A stretch of DNA of 64,000 nucleotides from Podaxis mareebaensis (taxonomy: Eukaryota; Basidiomycota; Agaricomycetes; Agaricales; Agaricaceae). Below the pieces are notes generated by a model. That model ran no database searches. It was not told where the DNA came from and saw only the letters and a program-made list of their open reading frames with translations. The position numbers and the translations under genes were made by a program. The stretch's first letter is position 1. Each line of letters opens with the position of its first letter. The stretch spans positions 171,099 through 235,098 of the forward strand of contig JAEUWP010000138.1 of NCBI GenBank assembly GCA_018524725.1, written 5' to 3'. Positions 1 through 12,316 of the stretch are shown piece after piece.

Positions 1-52
1 ATCCTCAGCCCCCCCTAGCATCTCTCCCGACCTTTTGGCTCCCTGCTTGGGG

Positions 53-1777
53 ATGGATTCTGTAGACCCAACGGCGGTCTGGGTCGCTGGACGTGTCCGA
101 CTGTGAGTTTCGTTTCAAACTCGTGCGAGTTTGGCTGAACGCTAACTGTTCCCGCGGGGCTCGCAGTGGTAGATATATGCTGGTTAGTGAGTTGATTATT
201 TCACGAAGATATTTTCTCTACTAAAGTCATTTCTTCAGTTGTTTGTGAGTTGACCCAACGGACTACATTCGAAGCGCGAGTAGAAACATCTTCATAGATG
301 TCGTGTTCGTATGGGATTCAATTCTTCTGTGAGTTCTGGAATAATACCCTGTGACGTCGGTTCTAACATCCGACAAATTTAGCGTAGAGGACGAGAGGCG
401 ACTGGTGCACTTTCTAATCATACCTGTTCACGCTCGTGGTATCTTAAGGCATCCTCTAGGTTCACCGCTCAGCGTGGACGTTCCCTAAAGTTGCCTATCT
501 ATTTTGTCGGTACTATCCCATGCTTGTCTGGCCGTATCACATCTGGGCCTGGGTTTTGGATCATGAACGCAGCCTCTGCGCGTCGATCATTAAAAGCCTA
601 TATGCCCTGATCATCCCATTGGTAAGTGAATTGTCGCTTCTAGACCTTCAAGTCTGTCTCACTGACCCACTCTTTCAACGAAAATGTTTTAAGCAATTCT
701 TTCCGCAGGGTGGGTTCCCTCCTAGCCTCTCCTCGCCAAACCATGTAACCTCATTCTATCGTTTAGCCGTCCTTGTTCTGAGAGCGTGGGCGTTCACGGA
801 ACGCAGTCCGCTCGTCCTCTTCCCCCTTATGGGAACCCTATGCAGCTTCATCGCGATGCAGTTCTGGGCTCTGACCACGGACCTCACGCCAAGTACCGAG
901 ATCTATGAGGTGCTGGGAAAATCAGGGTGTATTCGGTCCCACAGTTACTTGAGCGGTGTTGCGTCCGAGAGAATGGCGGTGAGCCTCGTCTTCGAACCGT
1001 TGCGAATGTGGACTCTGACACACACCATTGGGGAAACGATTTATGCACATAGTATCTGATGGTCGGTTCACACCCTTCCTCTGAAGCTCCTAACCTGGAC
1101 TCTATCTAGTTTGCTTCTATCGTAGTTGACGCTTTAGCTACGTTGATCGTAGTCATTGTACGTGAAGAAGGCACTTTCTGGCACCGCTCTAGGTCTAACA
1201 CCTGGATTGCAGCAATACTACAGATCCACGAATTCACAGGGCGGTCTGGGTCGATTATTTTTGCAACAAGGCTTGGACTTCCCTTTGAGTATTTTGCTAA
1301 GGTTGCTCACAGTAGGATGGCAGGGTTTGGAATTTTTGGGTTAATGGTCACGTTGAATACGGTTACTGGTGGTCTTTGGCTCAAGTATGTGATACAGCTC
1401 TCTGAAAGTCCCAGTTGATAGATGACCCTTCTGCAGCCCGGACCGTAGGATCGGCTCTTTGGCAAGTGGCTGGTTTGTCGTCGCGCTGATTATACCAAAT
1501 GTATTGGTGAGCAAGTTCAGAAGAATGACGTTCACATGTGTTAATCAAATGCTGCGCTCCCAATCCCAGGCTTGTCGCCTGTGAGTTCGCTTGTCAAGTC
1601 CAGTTTGACTCCATTGTTAGGGTTCATGTTAACCTGCCGTACGCTAGGATTCTTCAACTACGTGAAAGGGTTTCACCGACAGAGACCCAACTCAGAGAAC
1701 GTATCTCTCGTTTTGTGGACGATGAGATAGAAGAGGACTTTAACAACTACAACCTAAGGTGTCTGCACACTTGCTGA
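53..1777 (+). CDS. Multi-exon membrane protein, DUF6533-like (exons only partly resolved)
   Basis: I read this as a fragmented view of a seven-TM fungal protein of the DUF6533 type, whose function is unknown. A likely start at 53 opens an exon ending at a GTGAGT donor (103). Recognisable pieces follow on the same strand: a VVFVWDS stretch near 300, a hydrophobic segment at 520-621, a GT-AG intron at 622-708, and an LVLRAWAF stretch near 770, which matches the usual LVLR-W-AL motif after TM3. Further TM segments lie at 1110-1160 and 1320-1385, then WFVVALIIPNVL near 1465 and a polar tail ending at the stop at 1775-1777. The frame changes between pieces, so several short introns are needed and I could not place them all. 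A decayed copy is possible. The family assignment rests on motif order only. Confidence 0.45.
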
Positions 1778-2019
1778 GGCCTTTCTGGGCCTTTTTTCTC
1801 CTTCATCAGACCCTCATTAATACCCTAATTATACCCTAATTTATATGCGTATACTGGACAGACAGACATCATAAGACCCTGTATGTAGAACGAAGAACAA
1901 TAACAGTATGCCTTCACCGAAATGAGTGGCGATACATTATTATTATCTAGCAAGGTAGTGTTATAAGGCGCGTTGGAAACAAGTCGGAAGCACGAATGAC
2001 AAGACCAGAAGCGAGACCA

Positions 2020-4189
<2,170 letters not shown>

Positions 4190-4627
4190 AGGGGGGGGGG
4201 TGGGGGGGAGGGGAAGGACGGATATTGATCGTGGACTGGATAAAAAGCCGTAGGGTCGCCATGGAGCCCCGGGCGAAGGTCTGGACTGCGCTTAGAAAAA
4301 CGTGATTATACGGGGCAAACGACGAGGATCCCAGAAACGTGGAAAACAATTTGGAACAACCAGAGTACTTGTACGTACATGGGCAGAGAAAAAGTATGGT
4401 TGCCCCAGATATGCAAGTGACGAATGTCCCTTGCGTGAATGATTCGCGGGAAGCCAGCGATTTGCAGCAATTCAAAATTTCGGCCCAGCGAGCGCCTACC
4501 ATGCGATCGTGCGATCGACAATTGCCCCTTTTGGCCATCCGGACGTGTCTCATCCTTCGTCCGAGTCTTCAAACCCACTGTTTAACGTTTAATGGTAACG
4601 TTTATTGTGTTCTTTGTCTGACACCGG
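4190..4627. other. Spacer between monooxygenase 5' end and TMA16 3' end
   Basis: No supported gene. The left edge is a run of ten G followed by more G-rich sequence (4191-4215) that overlaps the unresolved first exon of the monooxygenase. The rest probably holds the monooxygenase promoter and the TMA16 3' untranslated region. Confidence 0.5.
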
Positions 4628-5334
4628 CTACGGCGCAGTATCAACTAGCATATCCTGTTGTCTGTCTTCATTGCCCTTGATCAGGAATTGGTGCTTTCCT
4701 GGTTGCGAAACGACAGCAGTTTCCGGTTGCTGGCTGAAAATCCGGATGTGTCTCAGTTGCTGCACATATGCAAGCTCCTTTTGATCCCATTGACGGAATA
4801 ATTGTACATTCGCAGGGTGTGTCAAGTCGAGAACCTCTGAAAAGGTATATCTGTCAGGGTGATTGTGTGTGACAAAGTGGATATTGATCAACATACCCAT
4901 TCCTGTACGATACTCTTCAGCCTCGACGAGTTTGACGTCCTCCAGCTTTGTCTCTTTCACGCTCTTCGGCCGCCCCTTTCTCCTTGCAGCCCTCTCCTGT
5001 TCGAGCTCTTCATCATGCCTCGTCAGCCACACACCGCGTATCAGCTCATGCAGTTCTTCGAGAGTGAGGGTGCCGCTTTCGGGCAGAGCATGGAAGAAGA
5101 AGCCATACATATCAACTTGGATTGATGGTCAGTGGCTGGACACGAGAATCAAGGCACACGGCGGCACTCACCCCGAGCGTCATGTTTTTGGGACCGTTTC
5201 GAGCTTAGATCTCCCAATTTACCCTTGCGCAGGGCTTTTCGAGCGAGCTGCTCTGCTTTACGAGAAGCAGGGTGAAAGACCTTTTCCTTCTTGGTCTTGG
5301 ATGCGGTGGCCTTGGCTGACTTTGAAGGAGCCAT
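4628..5334 (-). CDS. TMA16: Translation machinery-associated protein 16
   Basis: Ribosome-biogenesis factor that associates with pre-60S particles in yeast and human. It has two exons, 5334-5172 and 5115-4628, around a 56-nt GT-AG intron. The join gives a 216-aa protein, close to the usual family length. The N-terminus is very basic with the family pattern HPASRKAEQLARKALR; the middle has the short helix LTLEELHELIRGVW. The C-terminal third has LRQWD-type sequence (LFRQWDQKELAYVQQLRHIR) that matches the FREWD segment of human TMA16. It is transcribed head to head with the MZT1 gene, 119 bp apart, so the two probably share a promoter. There are no odd features. Confidence 0.9.
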
Positions 5335-5453
5335 GGGGGGATCGTGGCTGATTAGAAGGAAAAAGTGAAGAACACAGCGTGGGAGAGGTGTTCTAATTAT
5401 AGACAGACCAAGTGTTCATGTCTTGACACTTGTGCTGGTCCTTTGTGCTCGCC

Positions 5454-5796
5454 ATGTCTACACGTGAAGCAGACCGTATCACATCAGCACAACAGACCCT
5501 TGACAGTATGTTCTCCCTTTTTCTCCGCCGTACCCGCTATCCAGCTCGTCCTTTCATCAGTTCTTTACGATATATCCCAGCTACTCAATACAAATCTTGA
5601 CAAGGAGACTCTGGCAACATGTATAGGCATGATCGAGAGCGGTGTTAACCCAGAGGCTCTCGCCGTTCGTCTAATTCATTCTCGGCTTGGGTACAGCACA
5701 CTGATGGACAGCCAGTAGGCCGTCATCCTCGAACTCCGCCGTGAAAACGCAGCACTGGGAAAGCAGAACTCAGGCAGGGAAAGCCGAGCTCGCTAG
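5454..5796 (+). CDS. MZT1: Mitotic-spindle organizing protein 1 (MOZART1), gamma-tubulin complex subunit
   Basis: Small adaptor that binds the N-termini of gamma-tubulin complex proteins and recruits the complex to spindle pole bodies. The exons are 5454-5505, 5561-5664 and 5719-5796, with introns of 55 and 54 nt. The joined product is about 77 aa, the normal size for the family. The centre reads LLNTNLDKETLATCIGMIESGVNPEALA and runs over the second junction into VILELRRE, which is the diagnostic MOZART1 core (NTGLD..TL..C..L.E.G.NPEALA.VI.ELR). A one-reading-frame view would miss this gene because introns cut both sides of the core. Confidence 0.93.
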
Positions 5797-6303
5797 ATGG
5801 ACTGCTGGCGCTTTAGCCTGTCGTTAGCTAATGTGTCGGATTTGTTTTGGTATCTATGGCCCAATAAGGACCAGGTTCGGCCGTCTCCCACGGCGTTGAA
5901 TGATACCTGTGCCTTGTGTGTTGGAGCATGGCATCAATGATATGAATGGCGGTGAGGATATTAGGGACTGTATGTATACAAGAGAGCTTGATGCGTGGAC
6001 TGATGAAGGAATAAAAAACAACAAGGACCTTACAATGAGTGTAATCCAGGTAATTAATTCGAGCGGCTGAAGCCTGATGCTTTCGGTTGCGGAGTTCATC
6101 CAAATTTACATACCACTCTTTCTCTCCACCACCATATCCCTCATCCGTATCCCCTCCCCCAACGTCACCCCCGGCGATAACTCCGCCTCTTCCTCTTCCT
6201 CCTCTTCACTGTCGTCTATTCCAGCCTTACTCGTTCACCCACCCACCCTGCAACTCCCCACCTGTCCTCCTTTTCTTCCTTCTAATTACTCTCCCAGTAT
6301 CCC
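5797..6303. other. Promoter/leader region of the Zds1-type gene
   Basis: No supported gene. The right half (6110-6300) is a long pyrimidine-rich (C+T) tract on the + strand running up to the next start codon, as is common in fungal core promoters and leaders. Confidence 0.5.
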
Positions 6304-9268
6304 ATGGCCACTCGCGCCCTCCAGCCATCAGAATATGAGATACAGCGTGAAGTAGAAGCCCTCCGCGACATCAGACGCCGCTCCACTACCCCTGGTGCCC
6401 TCACAATCGACCCGGACCTCCCCAATCAGTCCCCCACGACCTCCCCGACTGCCAGAACATGGCCAGCCGGATCTGCTGCTTCTCCGTACAGACCGGACAG
6501 TGACACATCGAGTAGCTTGTACGATGCAACTTCTTCCGATCGCAGTAGCCATGGGAGTGCCAGCGTTGAATCTGCCAGTACCGATGCAACGTCGACGGGT
6601 GTGACCGATGATCCCTTCCACCTCTTCTGGGTACCCGCCAGCGTCCATCCAGAGATCGCCCCGGCAGAATTTCGCGCATTCCTCAAGGAACATGCACGAG
6701 CAGTTCCCCCAGCAGAGGGAGCGGACCTTGGTCGATCGACCTCCGCGTCTTCTACTTCAAGTCTCGGCCGCAAGCGCTCTATGCTCAGAAGACAATACCA
6801 GCCGCGCGAAAACGATGGAGTCGAAGAAGAAAAAGTCGTTCCCCTCAGGCGCAATCGCAGCTACCTCTACAATCCAGTGCCCCAGCTGACATTTAACGAC
6901 CTTCAGCGGCTTGAGCAACTGGCCGAGGAGGCATCCGAAAATGACGACTCCTCGAAACTCAGAACTCTTCTTAGGAGGAGCCTTAGCCTTAATCTCTCGC
7001 CCTCAGGTTTGTCTCATTCATAATCAACGAGGAATGCTGGTTAATTCTCCCGCTGTAGCCATCGATAGGATGGACAATGTGCCAGATATGGGAGACGAAG
7101 CTGACGCACCTATTATTGTCCCTCCACCCGGTCAGATTCTTCGCCGCGCTGCACGCACCAAAATCAGAAAGCCTGGGCTTCCTGGGGATGGAAACGGCCA
7201 CCGGTTTGGGAGTACGAAGAGAGGACCTAGGGCAGCAACGCTACCACCAACAGCAGATCAACGCACTTCAAGCGACTTTTCGTCAAGTGACCACGGGGAG
7301 ACCCCTGGCGAAGCTGATCTGCTGACCCAACGTCGCCAAACGTTTTCAGATGACGGCTTCACGAGTCATAGACCTGAATCGTTCAGTGAAGAAGCACTTA
7401 TATTCGACGCTTATGCCCGGGATGAGGATGAGGAGCAACCCGCACATGCCCCGGGTGGATTAACGTCATCACCACCCTCGTCTACCGACTCCAGCGATGT
7501 GCTGTCACAAGAAGTACCACAACTGTCTTTACCTGAAGTGCAACCCGCACTTCTTGAGGCTCTTGGTCCTATTCTTCATCAACCTCAGCCGCAGCGGCTT
7601 CTATCACCTCAAATATCAAATGAATACCAGCATCTTCAACCATCTCGAACCCCCTCACCCTCTACGGAAGGGCCTCCTCAAATCGTGACGCCTGACGCCC
7701 CAGCAGCCACGCCTTACACTCCCCCAGTTCAACAGCCGCAGCCGCAGCCCCCTCTACCGACCATACACCAGCAGCCACCCCAGCCCCCGCAGCCACCTCC
7801 TTCCCAACCTCAAGTCCCTGCGCAAATACAGCAATCACAACCCATCGCCCCCCAACACCCTCCGGCTCGAAAGGAAAGGGACAGAAAAGGTCTTTTCTCA
7901 AAATGGGGGAGTGATAAATCTAGCAAAAAATCCAAAGAGAAGGACAGGGAGAGTAGGGAGCGTCCGGAGAAAGAAAAAGAGACAGGCTTTTTCGGTTCTC
8001 TATTCGGAGGATCGAAGAAGAAGCAAGACTCTGATTTCACCCCTTCAATGGTTGGCGGAAGCGCCGGACGCGAGGCGGCCCAGGCACTTCTCGGCGCATC
8101 CAAGTCGTCCAAGAACTATGTGCCGCCCCCATCTCCCGGACTAGTCCAAGGGGCGAACCCCTATGCTCGTTATCCCATCCACGTGGAGAGAGCGATTTAC
8201 AGGTTGAGCCATATCAAACTCGCAAATCCTCGCCGGCCGCTGTATGAACAAGTTCTGATCAGTAATTTGATGTTCTGGTACCTGGGTGTTATTAACAAGG
8301 CCCAAAGCCCGACACCCGCGACGCAAACCCAACCTAATAGCGTTGGGACGTCAAGCACGGATAATGTAGGGACAGGAGGCCAAAACAGAGTAGAGGATGC
8401 GGAGAGGGAACGACGAGAGAGGGAGCAAGGAGAGCAAGAACAGAGGGAAAGGGCGGAAAAGGAGAGACTGGAGAGGGAAAGGCTGGAAAGGGAGAGAGAA
8501 AGGGAAAAAGAGATCGAAATGAAGAAGAAAGAGTCTGGTAAACGGGGCTCCTTGACGAAAACACCCGCTGGTGGCGTACCTGGAGGACGGCGTGCGGAGA
8601 TGCCAATCAAAGGGCCACAGTATGAGATGCAGCATCGTGTGATGGAACAAGAGTACGGAAATTACAACATGCAACCGAGTCAACAAATGGGACGGATACC
8701 CAGTCAAACTAATGGAGTCCCTGGCCAACATTACCCCCGACAACAGTCTCAGCCATATCCGACTTCGCCGCCCAAGCTTGTTTCGCCTCAGCCTACACAC
8801 GCTTCCGAGCAACAATTCTACGATGGACAACAGCAGCCACAGCGATTACCGCCCGGAGCGATGCCGCCGGTAGATCAGACCACGTCGTGGATGTCACAGA
8901 ACAATGCTCAACGGCCACCAAATCCCTCGCCGCAGAGGTCACGAACCCCCCCATCACAGAACCACATGACTCCTCCGCCCATGCAGCGCCAGACTCCGTC
9001 GCTACCCCAAGATGGGTATGCAGGAGTGGGAGTAGGAGGAGGGCGGCCCGGACGCTCGCTGTCTGCCACTGCCGTCCCTCCACCACAAACGAACGGCGCA
9101 AAGGTACGGAAAGGAGTGAGTATGCATGCGGCTTTGCCGAGTCAACAATCACAGACCCGACGATCTGGGGCAGTTGAAGGACGTCCCGCCACCGATGTTG
9201 ACGGTGTAGGCGAAGAAGAGGATATGCCATTAGCGGCGTTGAGACAACAGCAGCGACGGGTCATGTAA
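6304..9268 (+). CDS. ZDS1: Zds1/Zds2-family cell polarity and PP2A regulator
   Basis: Large, mostly disordered protein. In yeast, Zds1/Zds2 bind PP2A-Cdc55 and act in mitotic entry and exit, polarity and mRNA export. It has two exons, 6304-7006 and 7059-9268, separated by a 52-nt intron; the product is 970 aa. The N-terminal part has the conserved DPFHLFWVPASVHPEIAP block (about residues 100-118). The C-terminal Zds domain is plain at about 8170-8300: YPIHVERAIYRLSHIKLANP, then the YEQVLISNLMFWYL helix. In between are Pro/Gln-rich low-complexity stretches and a basic KKSKEKDRE-type block. A charged coiled-coil-like Glu/Arg-rich run at 8390-8530 follows the Zds domain. It reads in the same direction as ARPC2 downstream. 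The symbol is by homology; basidiomycetes normally carry one such gene. Confidence 0.88.
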
Positions 9269-9936
9269 TCAGTGGTGATGGACTACTTGTGGCAGCTTCG
9301 TGACTTGTGGCCTGGGACATTTGGATGTTGTTGCTTCGGCACACTTCTCTCTCTTTTTCTTTGCTACATTCCATGCTATTTAGACATTAATATGGAACGG
9401 AACCCTTACTGCCGTGAAATAGCAACTCGTCTTAGTCCTTCTTTTGACGATCCACGTTGTTTTTCTTTACCCTGTTCTCGGTTTATTCCTATATCACATT
9501 TTCTCATTACATTCTCTTTTTTTTCAGCTCGTTTCGGCCGTAGCACTCCTGCTGTGCTTGAATGTCCTTGCTGACAGTGTCTGCGCACTTTACCCCTGAA
9601 ATCGGTTCATTACATGCAGCGGTTATTCTCTGGCAGTTCTTTTTCGCTCCCGCGTCCGCTCGCGATAAACAGCACCGTTTTGAGGATACAAGTAATTCGT
9701 AGGGGGAATATGATATATTTTTCATCTCATCGCCGATGAGGTCAGACAAGTTGATGGGTTGCACGTGGTCATCAAACCCCCAGTTTGGTCAAGGAGATAC
9801 TTAGATACATACTCACTTTGTGATCATACCCATTCGTCCAAGTACGCTCCAAGAATTTGTACCTGCAATCCTACGGTATGCCCATGGTTTGATCACCAAT
9901 GTTGTTTGAGACTTACCGTGTCTTTCGGATTCAGAA
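9269..9936. other. Intergenic region between ZDS1 and ARPC2
   Basis: No gene supported. It is T-rich after the ZDS1 stop, consistent with a 3' untranslated region, and the ARPC2 promoter must lie in the right half. Confidence 0.5.
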
Positions 9937-11166
9937 ATGATCCTCCTTGAAGTAAGCACAAATGCGAAACCCCCTAATGCATCCCTTAGCTCAATGAACA
10001 CGATATTGGCCTGCAGCCTCACAACACGATAATTCAGACCACACTCCTCGAGAAGCTTGTAAAGTGCGTTCGCGTCATTCGGTCACAGCGGCTCAATCAC
10101 TAACAGGGGTGCGTTGGATTATGCATGTAGGCCGTCGACCCTCGATGTCCAGTTCGTGGATTTCGATGGCGTACGCTTCCACCTGACATCGGGCGAGAAA
10201 AAGACTCTGTTGCTTTTGTCAATGAACATCAGGTGCTGGGATGAGCTGGCGAGATATGGTGCCGTGGATGTCTTAAAGAGGGAGTATGGAGCGTTGGTGT
10301 TGGATCAACCAGAGCATGACTACAATGTCAGCTTGATGATTGATCTAGAACAGGTGCCTCAGGATCCTGGTGAGTGGCTTGTATCTGGAAGTCTGAATCT
10401 TAGGCGGAGGTAGCTGATGATCGTGACTCAAGAGTCGAGGGACGCATTCGTGATGTCCGTTGCATTGTTGAAGAGGAACGCGCTATCGGCGCCGTTTGAA
10501 CGTGCATTCCAAGAACAAAAGAAGTTGGAGACATCAGGGGGACAGGGGGAGTTGATGCAGATTCATTATCGAGACGAGGAAGCGATCTACGTTCAAGCCT
10601 CGCCTGATCGAGTCACGGTCATCTTCTCGACTATCTTCAGAGAGGAGACTGATCGTATCTTTGGAAAGGTGTTCTTGCAGGTGGGTATCGGTCTTGGTAT
10701 GCCGGTGCCCATGGTGACTCTTCATCGTTTGAATAGGAGTTCGTTGATGCCCGAAGACAACCTTCAATTCAGAATGCCCCTCAGGTGCTCTACACGAATC
10801 GTGACCCGCCCCTCGAGATCCGCCATATCGCGGGTCTGAGAAATACCGAAGATGCCGGCTATGTCACTTTTGTGTTGTTCCCTCGCCATTTCGCTAAACC
10901 GGACGTGGCGTCGGCGACGATCTCTCATATTCAGTTGTTCCGTGACTATTTGCATTATCACATCAAGTGTTCGAAGGCGTATATGCATTCGAGGATGCGG
11001 GCTCGGGTATCTGAGTTCCAGAAGGTGTTGAATCGCGCGAAGACGGAGGTGGCTACGGGTGAGAAGAAGACTGTTAGGTGAGCCTCTGGAATTGGAATTT
11101 CGGTTCCTGGTTTTTTGACTAATTGCTGTTCAATCAACCAGCGGGAGGACCATGGTCACTCGATGA
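9937..11166 (+). CDS. ARPC2: Arp2/3 complex subunit 2 (p34-Arc)
   Basis: Structural core subunit of the seven-protein Arp2/3 complex, which nucleates branched actin at cortical patches and endocytic sites. Six exons can be placed with every frame agreeing: 9937-9951, 9990-10063, 10107-10369, 10433-10680, 10737-11077, 11142-11166. The product is 321 aa. It begins MILLEL and has NTIIQTTLLEKL, VDFDGVRFHL, the YNVSLMIDLE block, HYRDEEAIYV, DRVTVIFSTIF, GYVTFVLFPRH and [33 protein letters not shown], all p34-Arc signatures. The first coding exon is only 15 nt and is followed by a 38-nt intron, unusually short even for a basidiomycete. The start is chosen because MILLE is invariant in the family. 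Confidence 0.95.
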
Positions 11167-12316
11167 ATGGGAGTTGTTTACATGTTGTATTCTGTGTAAT
11201 CATTGTTCTGTGTACATATCGTTCCTTGACGACCGACAAAATTTCAGCAAGAATACGTATATTCGATTGCCTTTCGCTTCGGAGTGGTGTTCTTGTGGGC
11301 ATTTGGGGATACCGAAAAGTGGGTGTGTTTTCGTTGGGGAATTGAAGCGCCCAGGTTCGATGAGCGACGAAGCAAATGGCGAACCTGTTATCCCCAAACG
11401 TGTCTGCTGGTGACGGTATCAGCGAAGCCGAAAGTTCCATGTGTACAATAATTTGGTCGGTTTATGTCAACAGACATGACCAGGGTGCTATTTTCTCAAG
11501 TCATTCGGAATGGGATCCTCTTCTGCGTGTGGACTTTGACGTTCTAACGTTTGGTCCATCCAGCAATGCATTAATTCTCGGATCTTTGCGAGACTAAGGC
11601 ATAGGATGCAAGATTTACAGAACGTGGCAAGGTGGCACACCTGGCCGGGGTCGCATGGTGATGGAATGAGATATGATTTCGTCGGAGTTGTCGTAGCTTA
11701 TCAGTACAGAATCAATTAAGTATCTCTTTGAAGTCGGGTAAGATGGCACGCGTATACCATGGCTGTGGTAGTGAGTAAACGGGCAGGTATTGAGAAAGGA
11801 GATGTAGTTGTGCTCCGCGGACGGGGAAGAGTTTGAGAATAGCCAAGCGAGTCCCGATGACATGACGTACAAATTCTAGAGGAGTTTGCGCAAACTCGAC
11901 AACTTTGGAATGTGAGACGCGTCAAGCCCTCTGTCTAGTTTCAGCACGCAAAGCTCACACGCGTTGGGGGCGCTTGAACAGGGGCTGAACAGTCGGGGAA
12001 ACATAGAATATTTAGGATCATCGAGCAACACGTACACCCGTGCAGGATATGCGACAGAGAGCCACACGAATTCCTTCGAGGTTGGGCGGAGGAGACTCGA
12101 GATGGGCTGCAAGCTGCAGGGCCAGGGTTGAACTCTTCCATAATTTAGGGTCAATTGGCTGAGGTAAGCCATCACAGAATTTTGGGGTCGATCAACACCG
12201 TGACCCCAGCGGAGCGGAGACTATTAGGATGAGAATAAAAACTCGCTGCCTACCGTCCTTCCTTGCCTCCCCTCCCCCCCTCCAGCTGCCAGTCGTCAGA
12301 TTAGTGGCTATACCCA
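11167..12316. other. Intergenic region between ARPC2 and ACC1
   Basis: About 1.1 kb with no gene I can defend. A minus-strand open stretch (12175-11876, about 99 codons, leucine-rich and ending SLRKLL) faintly resembles the LRR part of basidiomycete F-box proteins and could be a relic. The last 130 bp before 12317 should hold the ACC1 promoter. Confidence 0.4.

Noticed and set aside
11876..12175. Minus-strand leucine-rich frame as an F-box gene
   Set aside because: No F-box motif and no credible exon joins; kept only as a note on the intergenic region.
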